Source: Candidatus Altarchaeales archaeon ex4484_2 (GTDB lineage Archaea > Altiarchaeota > Altiarchaeia > IMC4 > QMZM01). From it: a DNA stretch of 41,859 nt. Below, piece after piece: positions 33,325-40,675 of this stretch. The stretch is from assembly GCA_002254565.1 (NCBI GenBank), contig NJEG01000032.1, positions 1-41,859 on the forward strand, given 5' to 3'. Each line of letters opens with the position of its first letter. Position 1 is the first letter of the stretch. The position numbers and the translations under genes are program-made. The notes under the pieces were generated by a model. The model worked only from the letters and a program-made list of their open reading frames with translations, made no database searches and was not told the origin of the DNA.

Positions 33325-34185
33325 TTATTGGTCCTTTATTACACCGTCTTTTTTCATCATATTGTAGAGTTCCATGAAATTAATTCCGTTGTAGGAGCCA
33401 AAGCTCTTTATTTGCTCCTCAACCTCCTCCCTAGTCATCGTTCTGGGTAATCCTATTTTTGTTAAATCAGTGTGCAACAGCTTCAGGTAGGTTCTCCAGG
33501 CAACCAACACATCCTCTGGCAGAATTTCATCTCTACCAGCTTCCGCAGCATGACATGCTGTAATAAAATCAACACCACGTTCAATACGCCAGATATACCC
33601 TAAGTTATTGTATTCTTTACCTAATTTACCTCCACCATAGGCGAGTTGTGTTTTGTTACTCCTCTCGTTCATGAATCTATCTCTTATTTTTTTACCCTCC
33701 TTAGACCATCTTACTCGATTAAGTAGCTGATATAATCCAACGGTTAGAGGTCTGAAATCTTGGGTTACATCAAAATCTTCAAAGGAGACAAGAATATTCT
33801 CATACACCGTGAAAATCCTTTTTAAATCATCCACATTGTAAAAATGAGGGTCCTTTTGGGTCTGGTATACTCCATTTATGAGCAATTTCAGTAAAAGTGG
33901 GTGCTCTTTATGTATTTTCTTTCTTATTGTTCTTGATTTAAATTTATCGTTTTTCAATATCGCTTCATCTAAAAGATTTCTGGGGAGGGTGTTAAGCCAT
34001 TTTCTAAAATCGTCTTTTAGGTCCGGTCCATCATCGTTTTTATCTTTTTTTATTAGCATTCCTTTAATGATTTTTTCGTATTGTTTTGATTCCCCGAATT
34101 TACCTATCTCTTGGAGTATCTCCTCCTCACCCATCTCCTCGTATTTCATAGTTAATCCTATTGTGTTTTTGGTTATATATTGCAT
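33325..34185 (-). CDS. Partner protein B with conserved C-terminal LPEDV module
   Basis: The 286-residue soluble protein is charged and mostly helical. Residues ~215-285 (AGRDEILPEDVLVAWRTYLK and LLHTDLTKIGLP ... SFGSYNGINFMELYNMM) match the C-terminal part of the protein at 37365-38063, while the N-terminal two thirds do not. The R-D-x-I-x-P-E-D-V-x-x-A pattern recalls the lid helices of MCM/MoxR-type AAA+ proteins, but no Walker motif is present. An ATG at 34149 (MKYEEMGEEEIL) is an alternative start. It follows the 111-residue gene by 7 bases. Confidence 0.72.
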   Translation of the reverse strand: MQYITKNTIGLTMKYEEMGEEEILQEIGKFGESKQYEKIIKGMLIKKDKNDDGPDLKDDFRKWLNTLPRNLLDEAILKNDKFKSRTIRKKIHKEHPLLLKLLINGVYQTQKDPHFYNVDDLKRIFTVYENILVSFEDFDVTQDFRPLTVGLYQLLNRVRWSKEGKKIRDRFMNERSNKTQLAYGGGKLGKEYNNLGYIWRIERGVDFITACHAAEAGRDEILPEDVLVAWRTYLKLLHTDLTKIGLPRTMTREEVEEQIKSFGSYNGINFMELYNMMKKDGVIKDQ

Positions 34186-34192
34186 TTTTCAT

Positions 34193-34528
34193 TTACCCTC
34201 GCAGGTTATTCCACCAATCTTGTGCGTAATCAACTCCCTGATTCCAGAGATTTTCACCCCAACCAATAGTATCCTGAACAAATTTAACAGCAGGATTGCC
34301 GCTGTTTGCATTATCCAAAATTATATGCCGTTCTATTGACCCAAGAACATGATCCAATTCAGGACCAAGAACCTTCTCAAATTTCTTCCCATAATTTCTA
34401 CTCACTATATCAACTCCATGCATTATCGCATTAATAGGTCTCCCCAAACTACCCACCTTAACAGGTATTTTCTCCAAACCACGCCAGGATTTACATTTGT
34501 GTTTGATTTCTTTACATTTTAGAATCAA
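34193..34528 (-). CDS. Orphan C-terminal module related to the end of modular protein A
   Basis: This 111-residue frame opens at a TTG (34528); the true start is uncertain because the frame is open further upstream. Its last ~75 residues align by eye with the last ~80 of the protein at 38077-39333. Both have a V-L-G/V-G-T-L stretch, then A-[VL]-K-F-x3-T-I-x5-W-x-N and an aromatic amphipathic end. It lacks the constant N-terminal module. Like the full-length protein, it is followed directly by an LPEDV partner gene. It therefore looks like a detached tail cassette. Confidence 0.55.
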   Translation of the reverse strand: MILKCKEIKHKCKSWRGLEKIPVKVGSLGRPINAIMHGVDIVSRNYGKKFEKVLGPELDHVLGSIERHIILDNANSGNPAVKFVQDTIGWGENLWNQGVDYAQDWWNNLRG

Positions 34529-34554
34529 AGGGAGAGAGATTATATCTTGAACAG

Positions 34555-35757
34555 TTATTTGAAATCTTGGGTTAGATAGTAGTATTCTTCTTTAGGATCA
34601 TAGACTACGCCGACCCCTATGAACTCATATTCTCCGTTGAGTATGTTTGCTTGATGTCCAAGACTGTTCATCCAGGAGTTAATCATTGCTTCTGCTACGT
34701 CTTGGTTGGAGCTTATTTGTCCATATCCTTCTACGTTTCCTTTTGGCATGAGGCCTATGTTTTCACCTATACCTATTTCATAGACATAGCCTTTTCTTGT
34801 AATTGTTTCATAGCCTCTTTCTTCTGCCCGTTCTGTAGGATCTTCGCCTTCTATATTGAAGTGGCTAAAATGTCCGGTTTTTGCCATCTCTAGGCTGTGT
34901 TGTCTTGCGATATCTGCTAGGAGCGGATCCCAAATTAGTTCTTTTTGTCCGTAGTTTCTTCTTATCTTGTTGGTTTCTCGGAAGACTAACAATTCAATAT
35001 TGTATGTATCCCTATTCATGTTTTCTGGTTCTCCTGCTGCCCACTCTGATACTTTCTCACCGATTTCGCTGATATTTATTATAAGTGGATTGAATTTTTC
35101 GTATTCAATCGATGTGTTATACCCTGCTATTTGTGGTATGTATGTTTTTTGGTTATTATAGATGTATACTGTCAAGACTACTAATATAATTAATAGAATT
35201 ATTCTTTGGTTTGTTGTGATTTGCTTATTGTACAAGTATCCTATTGATTTCAGGGTCCAGTAGATTCTTTTGATGAATAAGAATGTTATTATGAAGAGTA
35301 GTAGTGATCCTAATTTTATTAGTGGTATGTCTATTATAGTGTTTATGAGTTCTATGTTTTGGTAGATCATCAATGCAATAAGTCCGTATATTGTTAGAAA
35401 TAAGATATTTTGGATTAGGTATTTTGGCGATCTGCGTATCCAGTTTCGTATGTTTCTAGGTATGAGCTTGTATTTGATGAAGTTTGTTATTCTTCTCAGA
35501 ATATTTTTTTTCTTAGTAATCACATTTATTTGTTTGTCTTCCTCTTTTTTTCTGATGCCATTTATTTTTCCCCCCATATAATCCCAAGAACGTTTATGTT
35601 TTCCGGATTTTTCGTGTCTTTGTTTTTTGTATTCTTTTAGTCCTCTGCAGTTATGATTTTCGGGTAGACGATGTTCTGGGCAATAATATTTTCCACAAAA
35701 GCTACATTTGAAAGGTAATTTTTTAATTGGTATTTTACAATAATAGCAATTAGTCAT
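34555..35757 (-). CDS. AN1 zinc finger - membrane - CAP/SCP domain protein
   Basis: The 400-residue protein begins with an AN1-type zinc finger at residues 4-37 (CYYCKIPIKKLPFKCSFC, CPEHRLPENHNC). A basic linker and about four membrane segments (residues ~112-215) follow. From ~250 a CAP/SCP-family domain is present: ELLVFRETNKIRRNYGQKEL, HSLEMAKTGHFSHFN, ERGYE, IGENIG, WMNSLGHQANILNG and FIGVGVVY. CAP domains are usually extracellular, so the zinc finger would be cytosolic and the CAP domain outside. The start overlaps the upstream stop by 8 bases. Confidence 0.88.
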   Translation of the reverse strand: MTNCYYCKIPIKKLPFKCSFCGKYYCPEHRLPENHNCRGLKEYKKQRHEKSGKHKRSWDYMGGKINGIRKKEEDKQINVITKKKNILRRITNFIKYKLIPRNIRNWIRRSPKYLIQNILFLTIYGLIALMIYQNIELINTIIDIPLIKLGSLLLFIITFLFIKRIYWTLKSIGYLYNKQITTNQRIILLIILVVLTVYIYNNQKTYIPQIAGYNTSIEYEKFNPLIINISEIGEKVSEWAAGEPENMNRDTYNIELLVFRETNKIRRNYGQKELIWDPLLADIARQHSLEMAKTGHFSHFNIEGEDPTERAEERGYETITRKGYVYEIGIGENIGLMPKGNVEGYGQISSNQDVAEAMINSWMNSLGHQANILNGEYEFIGVGVVYDPKEEYYYLTQDFK

Positions 35758-36880
35758 TTTCGTAAATTTCGACAGCAGCGGTTAGAACAATTCCTTCAGA
35801 CGCGCATTCAATAAATCTTATTCCAAAATGATCAACTACTGCTCCCTCTTCTGTAACCGTCACTTGTCTTTGCACTATTATCTCATCTGGTTTTTCGATT
35901 TCAACTACAACACCCACACATTCATAATCCCCAGAAAATATTGAGTGATTTATTTTGAAGTTATAACCATCATATGTCGTCCAATCATCGCTATTAATAT
36001 CTATCTTTCTCTTTATTATCGATGTTATTGTAGTAACTGTTGTTGTTTCTATTGTAGTTTTAGCTATGTCTTTTTGTCTTAACCATATCTCAGCATATTC
36101 TACTAATCCCTCCCAATATGCTTTAATAAATCCAATCTCAGTATTATCATCAATGAGAGTCATGTAATTTTTTACACATTTACTTTCGGTTTCTAAGCGA
36201 TTTGGTTCTTTCACTTGTAATGCAATAGCTATTGGTTCATATTCTCCTGAATAGATGATATGCTCTATTTTAAACATATATCCCTGGTATTCTTTACTGT
36301 AACTTCCAGAGTTTATTTCAATTATTTCTGCATCATTTGGAGGTATATCTCCTTCATAGGGTCTTAGATATAAAACATCCCATTCACAATCTTCTCTTAT
36401 ATATTCATCCTCTATTTTACCACAAATTAATATGTCACTTTTATTAAAAGCAATGCTTGCATGACATAAGTCTTTCATAAATTTATCAGTTATGTTTATA
36501 CATTCAGGAATCTCCTCTGCATAAGTTATTCTTGGGAGAGTAATTGTTGTAAGTGTGATGGTAGGCGTGCTTATATAGAGTTTAGGGAAGGATGTTGTAG
36601 TAGTAACACTCGGGATATACGAAAATAGCATACTAGGTAAGATAAAAATGCTGAATGTAAACATCAGTAATAACATGAGGACGGAAATAACTTTCAAATT
36701 AATTTTCTTTTCCTTAAAAATCTTTTCAAACAACCATAATGATGTTAGAGCACCAATAACTGTAACTCCCGCATCCACTAATGCAGGAAGTAATCCTGAA
36801 CTAGCATATGTTCTTGAGAAGATTAATGTTCCTATGATAATTCCTATTAAAAAATTCCGCTTCATCTCTTTACTGACCAT
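35750..36880 (-). CDS. Membrane protein with two tandem copies of an extracellular domain
   Basis: The 376-residue protein has two to three N-terminal membrane segments (FLIGIIIGTLIFSRTYA; LVDAGVTVIGALTSLWLF; VISVLMLLLMFTFSIFILP). A Thr-rich linker and two related domains follow. The first contains GYMFKIEHIIYSGEYEPIAI, the second GYNFKINHSIFSGDYECVGV; each then has a ~50-residue beta-rich tail. A Cys-containing spacer (ECINITDKFMKDLCHAS) precedes the first. I do not recognise the family. It overlaps the CAP gene start, so the two are co-translated. An ATG at 36865 (MKRNFL) is an alternative start. Confidence 0.72.
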   Translation of the reverse strand: MVSKEMKRNFLIGIIIGTLIFSRTYASSGLLPALVDAGVTVIGALTSLWLFEKIFKEKKINLKVISVLMLLLMFTFSIFILPSMLFSYIPSVTTTTSFPKLYISTPTITLTTITLPRITYAEEIPECINITDKFMKDLCHASIAFNKSDILICGKIEDEYIREDCEWDVLYLRPYEGDIPPNDAEIIEINSGSYSKEYQGYMFKIEHIIYSGEYEPIAIALQVKEPNRLETESKCVKNYMTLIDDNTEIGFIKAYWEGLVEYAEIWLRQKDIAKTTIETTTVTTITSIIKRKIDINSDDWTTYDGYNFKINHSIFSGDYECVGVVVEIEKPDEIIVQRQVTVTEEGAVVDHFGIRFIECASEGIVLTAAVEIYEND

Positions 36881-37011
36881 TGCAACTCAGAGGAATAATT
36901 AGATTCCTGCCCATAAAACGCATTAGAGGATCATTGAAATCCCTTGCTTTTATTCTATTTAATTTAATATAAAACTCGGTGGTTGATATGAGTCCGCTTA
37001 GAGACTTATTT

Positions 37012-37368
37012 TTAAATGAGAGGGGATATTATTAATCCTACTATGCTGATTATTATTCCTGCTACGAGTGTTAATCCTAGTGCTGAGACAAACATTTGTG
37101 AGAATATGTTGAATGATTCCCTCCAACCCACTCCATAAGAGTATTTGATTAGTAGTATGTATGATGGGAAGCCCAGTAGTCGTGCTCCGGAACTCGATGC
37201 TAGATAAAGCAATACCGTGAAGGCTGTGCCTGATAAAACAACAAATAGGGCAGTATAGATGTCTTGCCTCCTGTGGTTTCTTTCGATGGATATCTGGTTT
37301 AACACTACTGTAACAGCACCTAACATTAATGTTAGTAGTATCCCCCAACCAACGTATTCGAGTATCAT
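37012..37368 (-). CDS. Small polytopic membrane protein downstream of partner A
   Basis: The 118-residue protein has three to four membrane segments (VGWGILLTLMLGAVTVVLNQ; IYTALFVVLSGTAFTVLLYL; SALGLTLVAGIIISIVGLII) and a charged loop SIERNHRRQD. Its ATG overlaps the stop of the LPEDV partner gene (ATGA), indicating tight coupling. A 54-residue membrane protein occupies the same position after the other partner gene. No family is recognised. Confidence 0.72.
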   Translation of the reverse strand: MILEYVGWGILLTLMLGAVTVVLNQISIERNHRRQDIYTALFVVLSGTAFTVLLYLASSSGARLLGFPSYILLIKYSYGVGWRESFNIFSQMFVSALGLTLVAGIIISIVGLIISPLI

Positions 37369-38063
37369 CTTGCTGGTTTTGTTACTTGGGTGTTGGCTTC
37401 AGATTCTTCTTCTAGGTTATATTCTTCCAGGGTGGCTTGGTATAATCGATCCGCTATCTCACGATAAGATTTGCCCTTGTATGAACCGAGAGAGTCTAGT
37501 TCCTGGTTTATTTCCTCATCTGTTTTATCCGGTGGTAAGGGAATCTTCGACAGGTCAGTGTTAATCAACTTCAAGATAGTTCTATATGCCCGAAAAACAT
37601 CCTCCGGCAGGATAACATCCCGGCCCCCAAGAACAGCAGAAACAGCAGAAAAAAGCCTGAAAGAGGATAAAGTAAGCGCGCCGTTAATACTGGTGAATCC
37701 AACATATCTGACATCGATTTGATCTAATTTTTTACTTATTTCTTTGTTTATTTTTTTTGCTTTTTTATTCATACTTACCTTTTTGTAAAGCATGATGATT
37801 AATCCATTGGTTAATTCAACATTACGGTAAACTACATAATCTCGTGATAAATAATTTTTAAAAAGTCCCTTTTTTAGTAGCGTTTCTTCAATCAACCTTC
37901 TGGGATTTCTGCAGTTGTACTTAGCTCTCTTAATAGTCATCTTATCGACATTATCCACATCATCCATCCTAGCTATCTCTGGAATCTTCTTGTAGACCTC
38001 TGAGTCCTTTAATGCATCAATCTCATCCAGTATCTCCTTTAATTCCCCATCCATTTTTTCCAT
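37365..38063 (-). CDS. Partner protein A with conserved C-terminal LPEDV module
   Basis: From ATG 38063 (MEKMDGELKEILDEIDAL) the protein has 232 residues. GTG 38090 and ATG 38054 are alternatives; a GAGG motif 9 bases before 38054 favours that one slightly. The N-terminus is charged and helical. The C-terminal module (GRDVILPEDVFRAYRTILKL, INTDLSKIPLPPDKTDEE, SLGSYKGKSYREI) matches that of the protein at 33325-34185, while the N-terminal parts differ. It directly follows modular protein A and precedes a small membrane protein. The constant-C/variable-N layout next to a variable-tail protein suggests a cognate partner or immunity role (inference). Confidence 0.72.
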   Translation of the reverse strand: MEKMDGELKEILDEIDALKDSEVYKKIPEIARMDDVDNVDKMTIKRAKYNCRNPRRLIEETLLKKGLFKNYLSRDYVVYRNVELTNGLIIMLYKKVSMNKKAKKINKEISKKLDQIDVRYVGFTSINGALTLSSFRLFSAVSAVLGGRDVILPEDVFRAYRTILKLINTDLSKIPLPPDKTDEEINQELDSLGSYKGKSYREIADRLYQATLEEYNLEEESEANTQVTKPAR

Positions 38064-38076
38064 CCTCGTATCATAT

Positions 38077-39333
38077 TTAAAACAAACCACCTAAAAAATT
38101 GTATGCTATATTCTTCAAATCCATGCCCAGTTTGGTAATTTTTTGTATACTTCCATTATACCAATTAGTCGCTGTGTTGATTGTGCCCTCTGCAAACTTT
38201 AAGGCGTCGGTGTTGCCATCGATATATGACCTTAGAGTGCCCACCTCCAACAGGGTTCCAACTGAGGGTATAATGGCAGACATCTTCTTCTTCAAACTAG
38301 CTGGAGCTGCCTCAAAAACAGACTTCACACCATACAATGCCCCCGACGTGAGATCACCGACCTGGAAGTTACAGTAAGACGAGAAGCTATTAATCGAAAA
38401 CCTACCCGACCTAGTTTCCTGGTTAAATATTTTATTGAATGGTCGTTTCTCACCTAACTTAATAAGATAACCCTCCACAGTAGAGGACTCAAATATCTCA
38501 CCTACCTTGCTCCTAAACCACCTAGTATCCTTCAAACCACCAACATTCTTAAGTAAATCATAGGTTTTGTTTCCACCTTCCATCAACATCTTAGTCAATG
38601 GTCTTGCGTTTGTAAGTGCCGTATTCACTATACTATTATTCCTCAACAATCGATATGTATCGCTTACTTTATCTATTTTACCCGCCCAGCTAGCTAACCT
38701 GCCAATAGCTCCTATGCCATCAGCAGCATAAAGGGCATCAATACCTAAGTCAGCGAAGGAAGTCCAAACCCGGTCGTCTTCGTCCACATGAACGCCGAGC
38801 AATAAATCCATGGCAGCATTACCTAACTCATTACCGCCCACGAACCTTGCTAGATCATTCAACACCGGTACATGAGTAAAGAAATCCCTGGGAGCTGTTA
38901 ACTCATTCCAGACTGCGCCGCCAACATCACCAACCAAGAAATTAGCTATCGGCTGCATAAAATCGTTGACAGGTTTCAGTGTATCCGCTACAGGTTGTAT
39001 TACTAATATTGTGTTCACAGCATTTCTTGCAGCTGTCTGATCAGGCATCACATTACCGTGAATATCTAACACGTTACCCTGTGCGTCAAAAACAAGAGCT
39101 CCATTAGCATCAGCAGCAGTTATTAACTCATTAACAGCCCCACCACCAACATCTCCTTTTTGTATGCTGCTGTAGGGGTTGTGGGGGCTGTTGATGCCGT
39201 ATAGGGTGTTGAAGACTTTTTGGGGTGTCATCTGTGTTGGGTTGGTTGTGAACATGTCTTTGACGTCGTTGTAGGTGTAGATCATGTAGTAGCCGTCTGG
39301 CTTCAAAACAAACAAGCGGCTGTTGTTAATCAT
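38077..39333 (-). CDS. Large modular protein A: constant N-terminal module, unique C-terminal part
   Basis: The 418-residue protein starts MINNSRLFVLKPDGYYMIY, and residues 1-58 nearly match the N-terminal module of the protein at 31926-33122. Afterwards the two are unrelated. The middle contains hydrophobic/Gly-rich helices (LGNAAMDLLLGVHVDEDD, FADLGIDALYAADGIGAIGR) reminiscent of the linker regions before toxin tips in bacterial polymorphic toxins. A basic region (TRWFRSKVGEIFESST) and a C-terminal domain related to the orphan 111-residue gene at 34193-34528 follow. There is no signal peptide or sure membrane helix. No enzymatic motif is recognised. Confidence 0.75.
   Translation of the reverse strand: MINNSRLFVLKPDGYYMIYTYNDVKDMFTTNPTQMTPQKVFNTLYGINSPHNPYSSIQKGDVGGGAVNELITAADANGALVFDAQGNVLDIHGNVMPDQTAARNAVNTILVIQPVADTLKPVNDFMQPIANFLVGDVGGAVWNELTAPRDFFTHVPVLNDLARFVGGNELGNAAMDLLLGVHVDEDDRVWTSFADLGIDALYAADGIGAIGRLASWAGKIDKVSDTYRLLRNNSIVNTALTNARPLTKMLMEGGNKTYDLLKNVGGLKDTRWFRSKVGEIFESSTVEGYLIKLGEKRPFNKIFNQETRSGRFSINSFSSYCNFQVGDLTSGALYGVKSVFEAAPASLKKKMSAIIPSVGTLLEVGTLRSYIDGNTDALKFAEGTINTATNWYNGSIQKITKLGMDLKNIAYNFLGGLF
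39151..39320 (-). repeat. Duplicated 170-bp block, copy A
   Basis: This block is the counterpart of 32901-33070 (about 92% identical, no gaps, by eye). It is G/T-rich on the plus strand, while the rest of the gene is A/C-rich, so its composition differs from its surroundings. Confidence 0.9.
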
Positions 39334-39387
39334 TTGAGATGAACTCTTAGCTTATGCATTAACAAGTTAGTGGGTAACAAAAACATT

Positions 39388-40635
39388 TCAGCATTCAACC
39401 GAGTTGATTACGTAGTGTATTGTTGGCTTGTATTTTTGGAATTTCTCGTGATTTTCCATGTTACACATGAGCATTAATAGCTTATCTGAACTGCAATGAA
39501 CCAAGGCAATAATCCCATACCTCTCCCTATTATTTTCCAAAATATGGGCATATTCCTCAATCAACACATCATTTCCAGCAATAATTGTTTTATTCACCTC
39601 ATTAAATATTAATTCAATACCCTCCTCTTTTGTATAGTCTCTATGGGCGTCAACATACATTTGGGCGTTTTCATGAAGATCCTGCGGCTCTTCTTTCATG
39701 ACCGATAAAGAAACAATAATAGCCGTCCCATCTTCATCCCCTCCATGGAAGCTTGTTGAGAAAAAAGAATCTTTTTTTATAAACTCTTTGATTTCATCAG
39801 TTTCTTCGATCATCCACCAACTAACGGGAATGTTGATTGAATAATTTTCATAGAACCTATATTCAAGTGAGGTATATTCAGTGAGTTTATGAACTACTCC
39901 TAATCTTTTATTCCAAGCACAAGCATTTTTAGGGTTAACCTCCAGCGCCTTATTGAACACATCAAGTGCATTACTAATATCGCCACTATGGACTAATGTA
40001 ATGCCTTTATTGCACCAAGCACTATCAAAATAATAGTCTAACTCAAGAGCTGTATCAAATGCTGAGATAGACTCATTATATCTGCCCATACCCCCCAAAG
40101 CAACACCTTTATAAGCCCATATGGACTTATCTTTTGGTCTAATCTTTGAAGCCTTTTCATACACCTCAAATGCTTCATCATATCTATCTAAATCAAGAAG
40201 CAATTTTCCTTTATCATATAGTGCATCGAAATAATCAGGGTCTATCTCTAAGGCAGTATTGTACGCCTCTAAAGCCCCCTCTATTTTTCCAATTTCAGCT
40301 AATTGTTCACCCTTGCTAAACCAAGCTATTTTGTATTTAGGGTTTAGTTCAATTGCCTTATCAAATGCAGATAATGAATTATTATATCTTCCCATCTTAG
40401 AGAAGATAACTCCTTTGTTGTTCCATGCAGTGTATATTGTGGGATCAATTTCCAAGACCTTATCAAAGGCTTCAATAGCCTCATCGTATCTTTCTTGTTC
40501 AAATAACTCTAATCATTTATTGAACCAGTATTCTTTGGAATCAGCATTATCCAGAGGATTAACGCAACCAGAAAATACCAACAACAATAAAACCAAAAAA
40601 CCAGCCGCAAAACCAAACCTAGACAACAGTCTCAT
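39388..40635 (-). pseudogene. TPR lipoprotein with PsbP-like domain, interrupted by an in-frame TGA
   Basis: Read from ATG 40635, the frame gives a lipoprotein signal (GFLVLLLLVFSGC) and KEYWFNK. It meets TGA at 40513-40515 and continues in the same frame with LELFEQERYDEAIEAFDKVL and the rest of a TPR protein. In the paralogue the same place reads YWYEKGLELVEQERYSEAL, so TGA replaces a conserved Gly codon (GGA to TGA). The 355-residue remainder could restart internally but would lack export. About six TPRs are followed by a PsbP-like domain (YRFYENYSINIPVSWWMIEE) ending YVINSVEC. Other genes here use TGA as a normal stop, so recoding is unlikely. Confidence 0.75.
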
Positions 40636-40675
40636 AATACTATTTAACAACATTTTGAGTTATATCCTACGTTGG

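Noticed and set aside
37365-38063. Complete MoxR/MCM-type ATPase
   Set aside because: Only a lid-like motif is visible; neither partner protein has Walker A or Walker B sequences.
40513-40515. UGA recoded as glycine or selenocysteine
   Set aside because: TGA is used as a normal stop at the ends of several genes here, the paralogue has Gly rather than Cys, and no SECIS-like element was seen.
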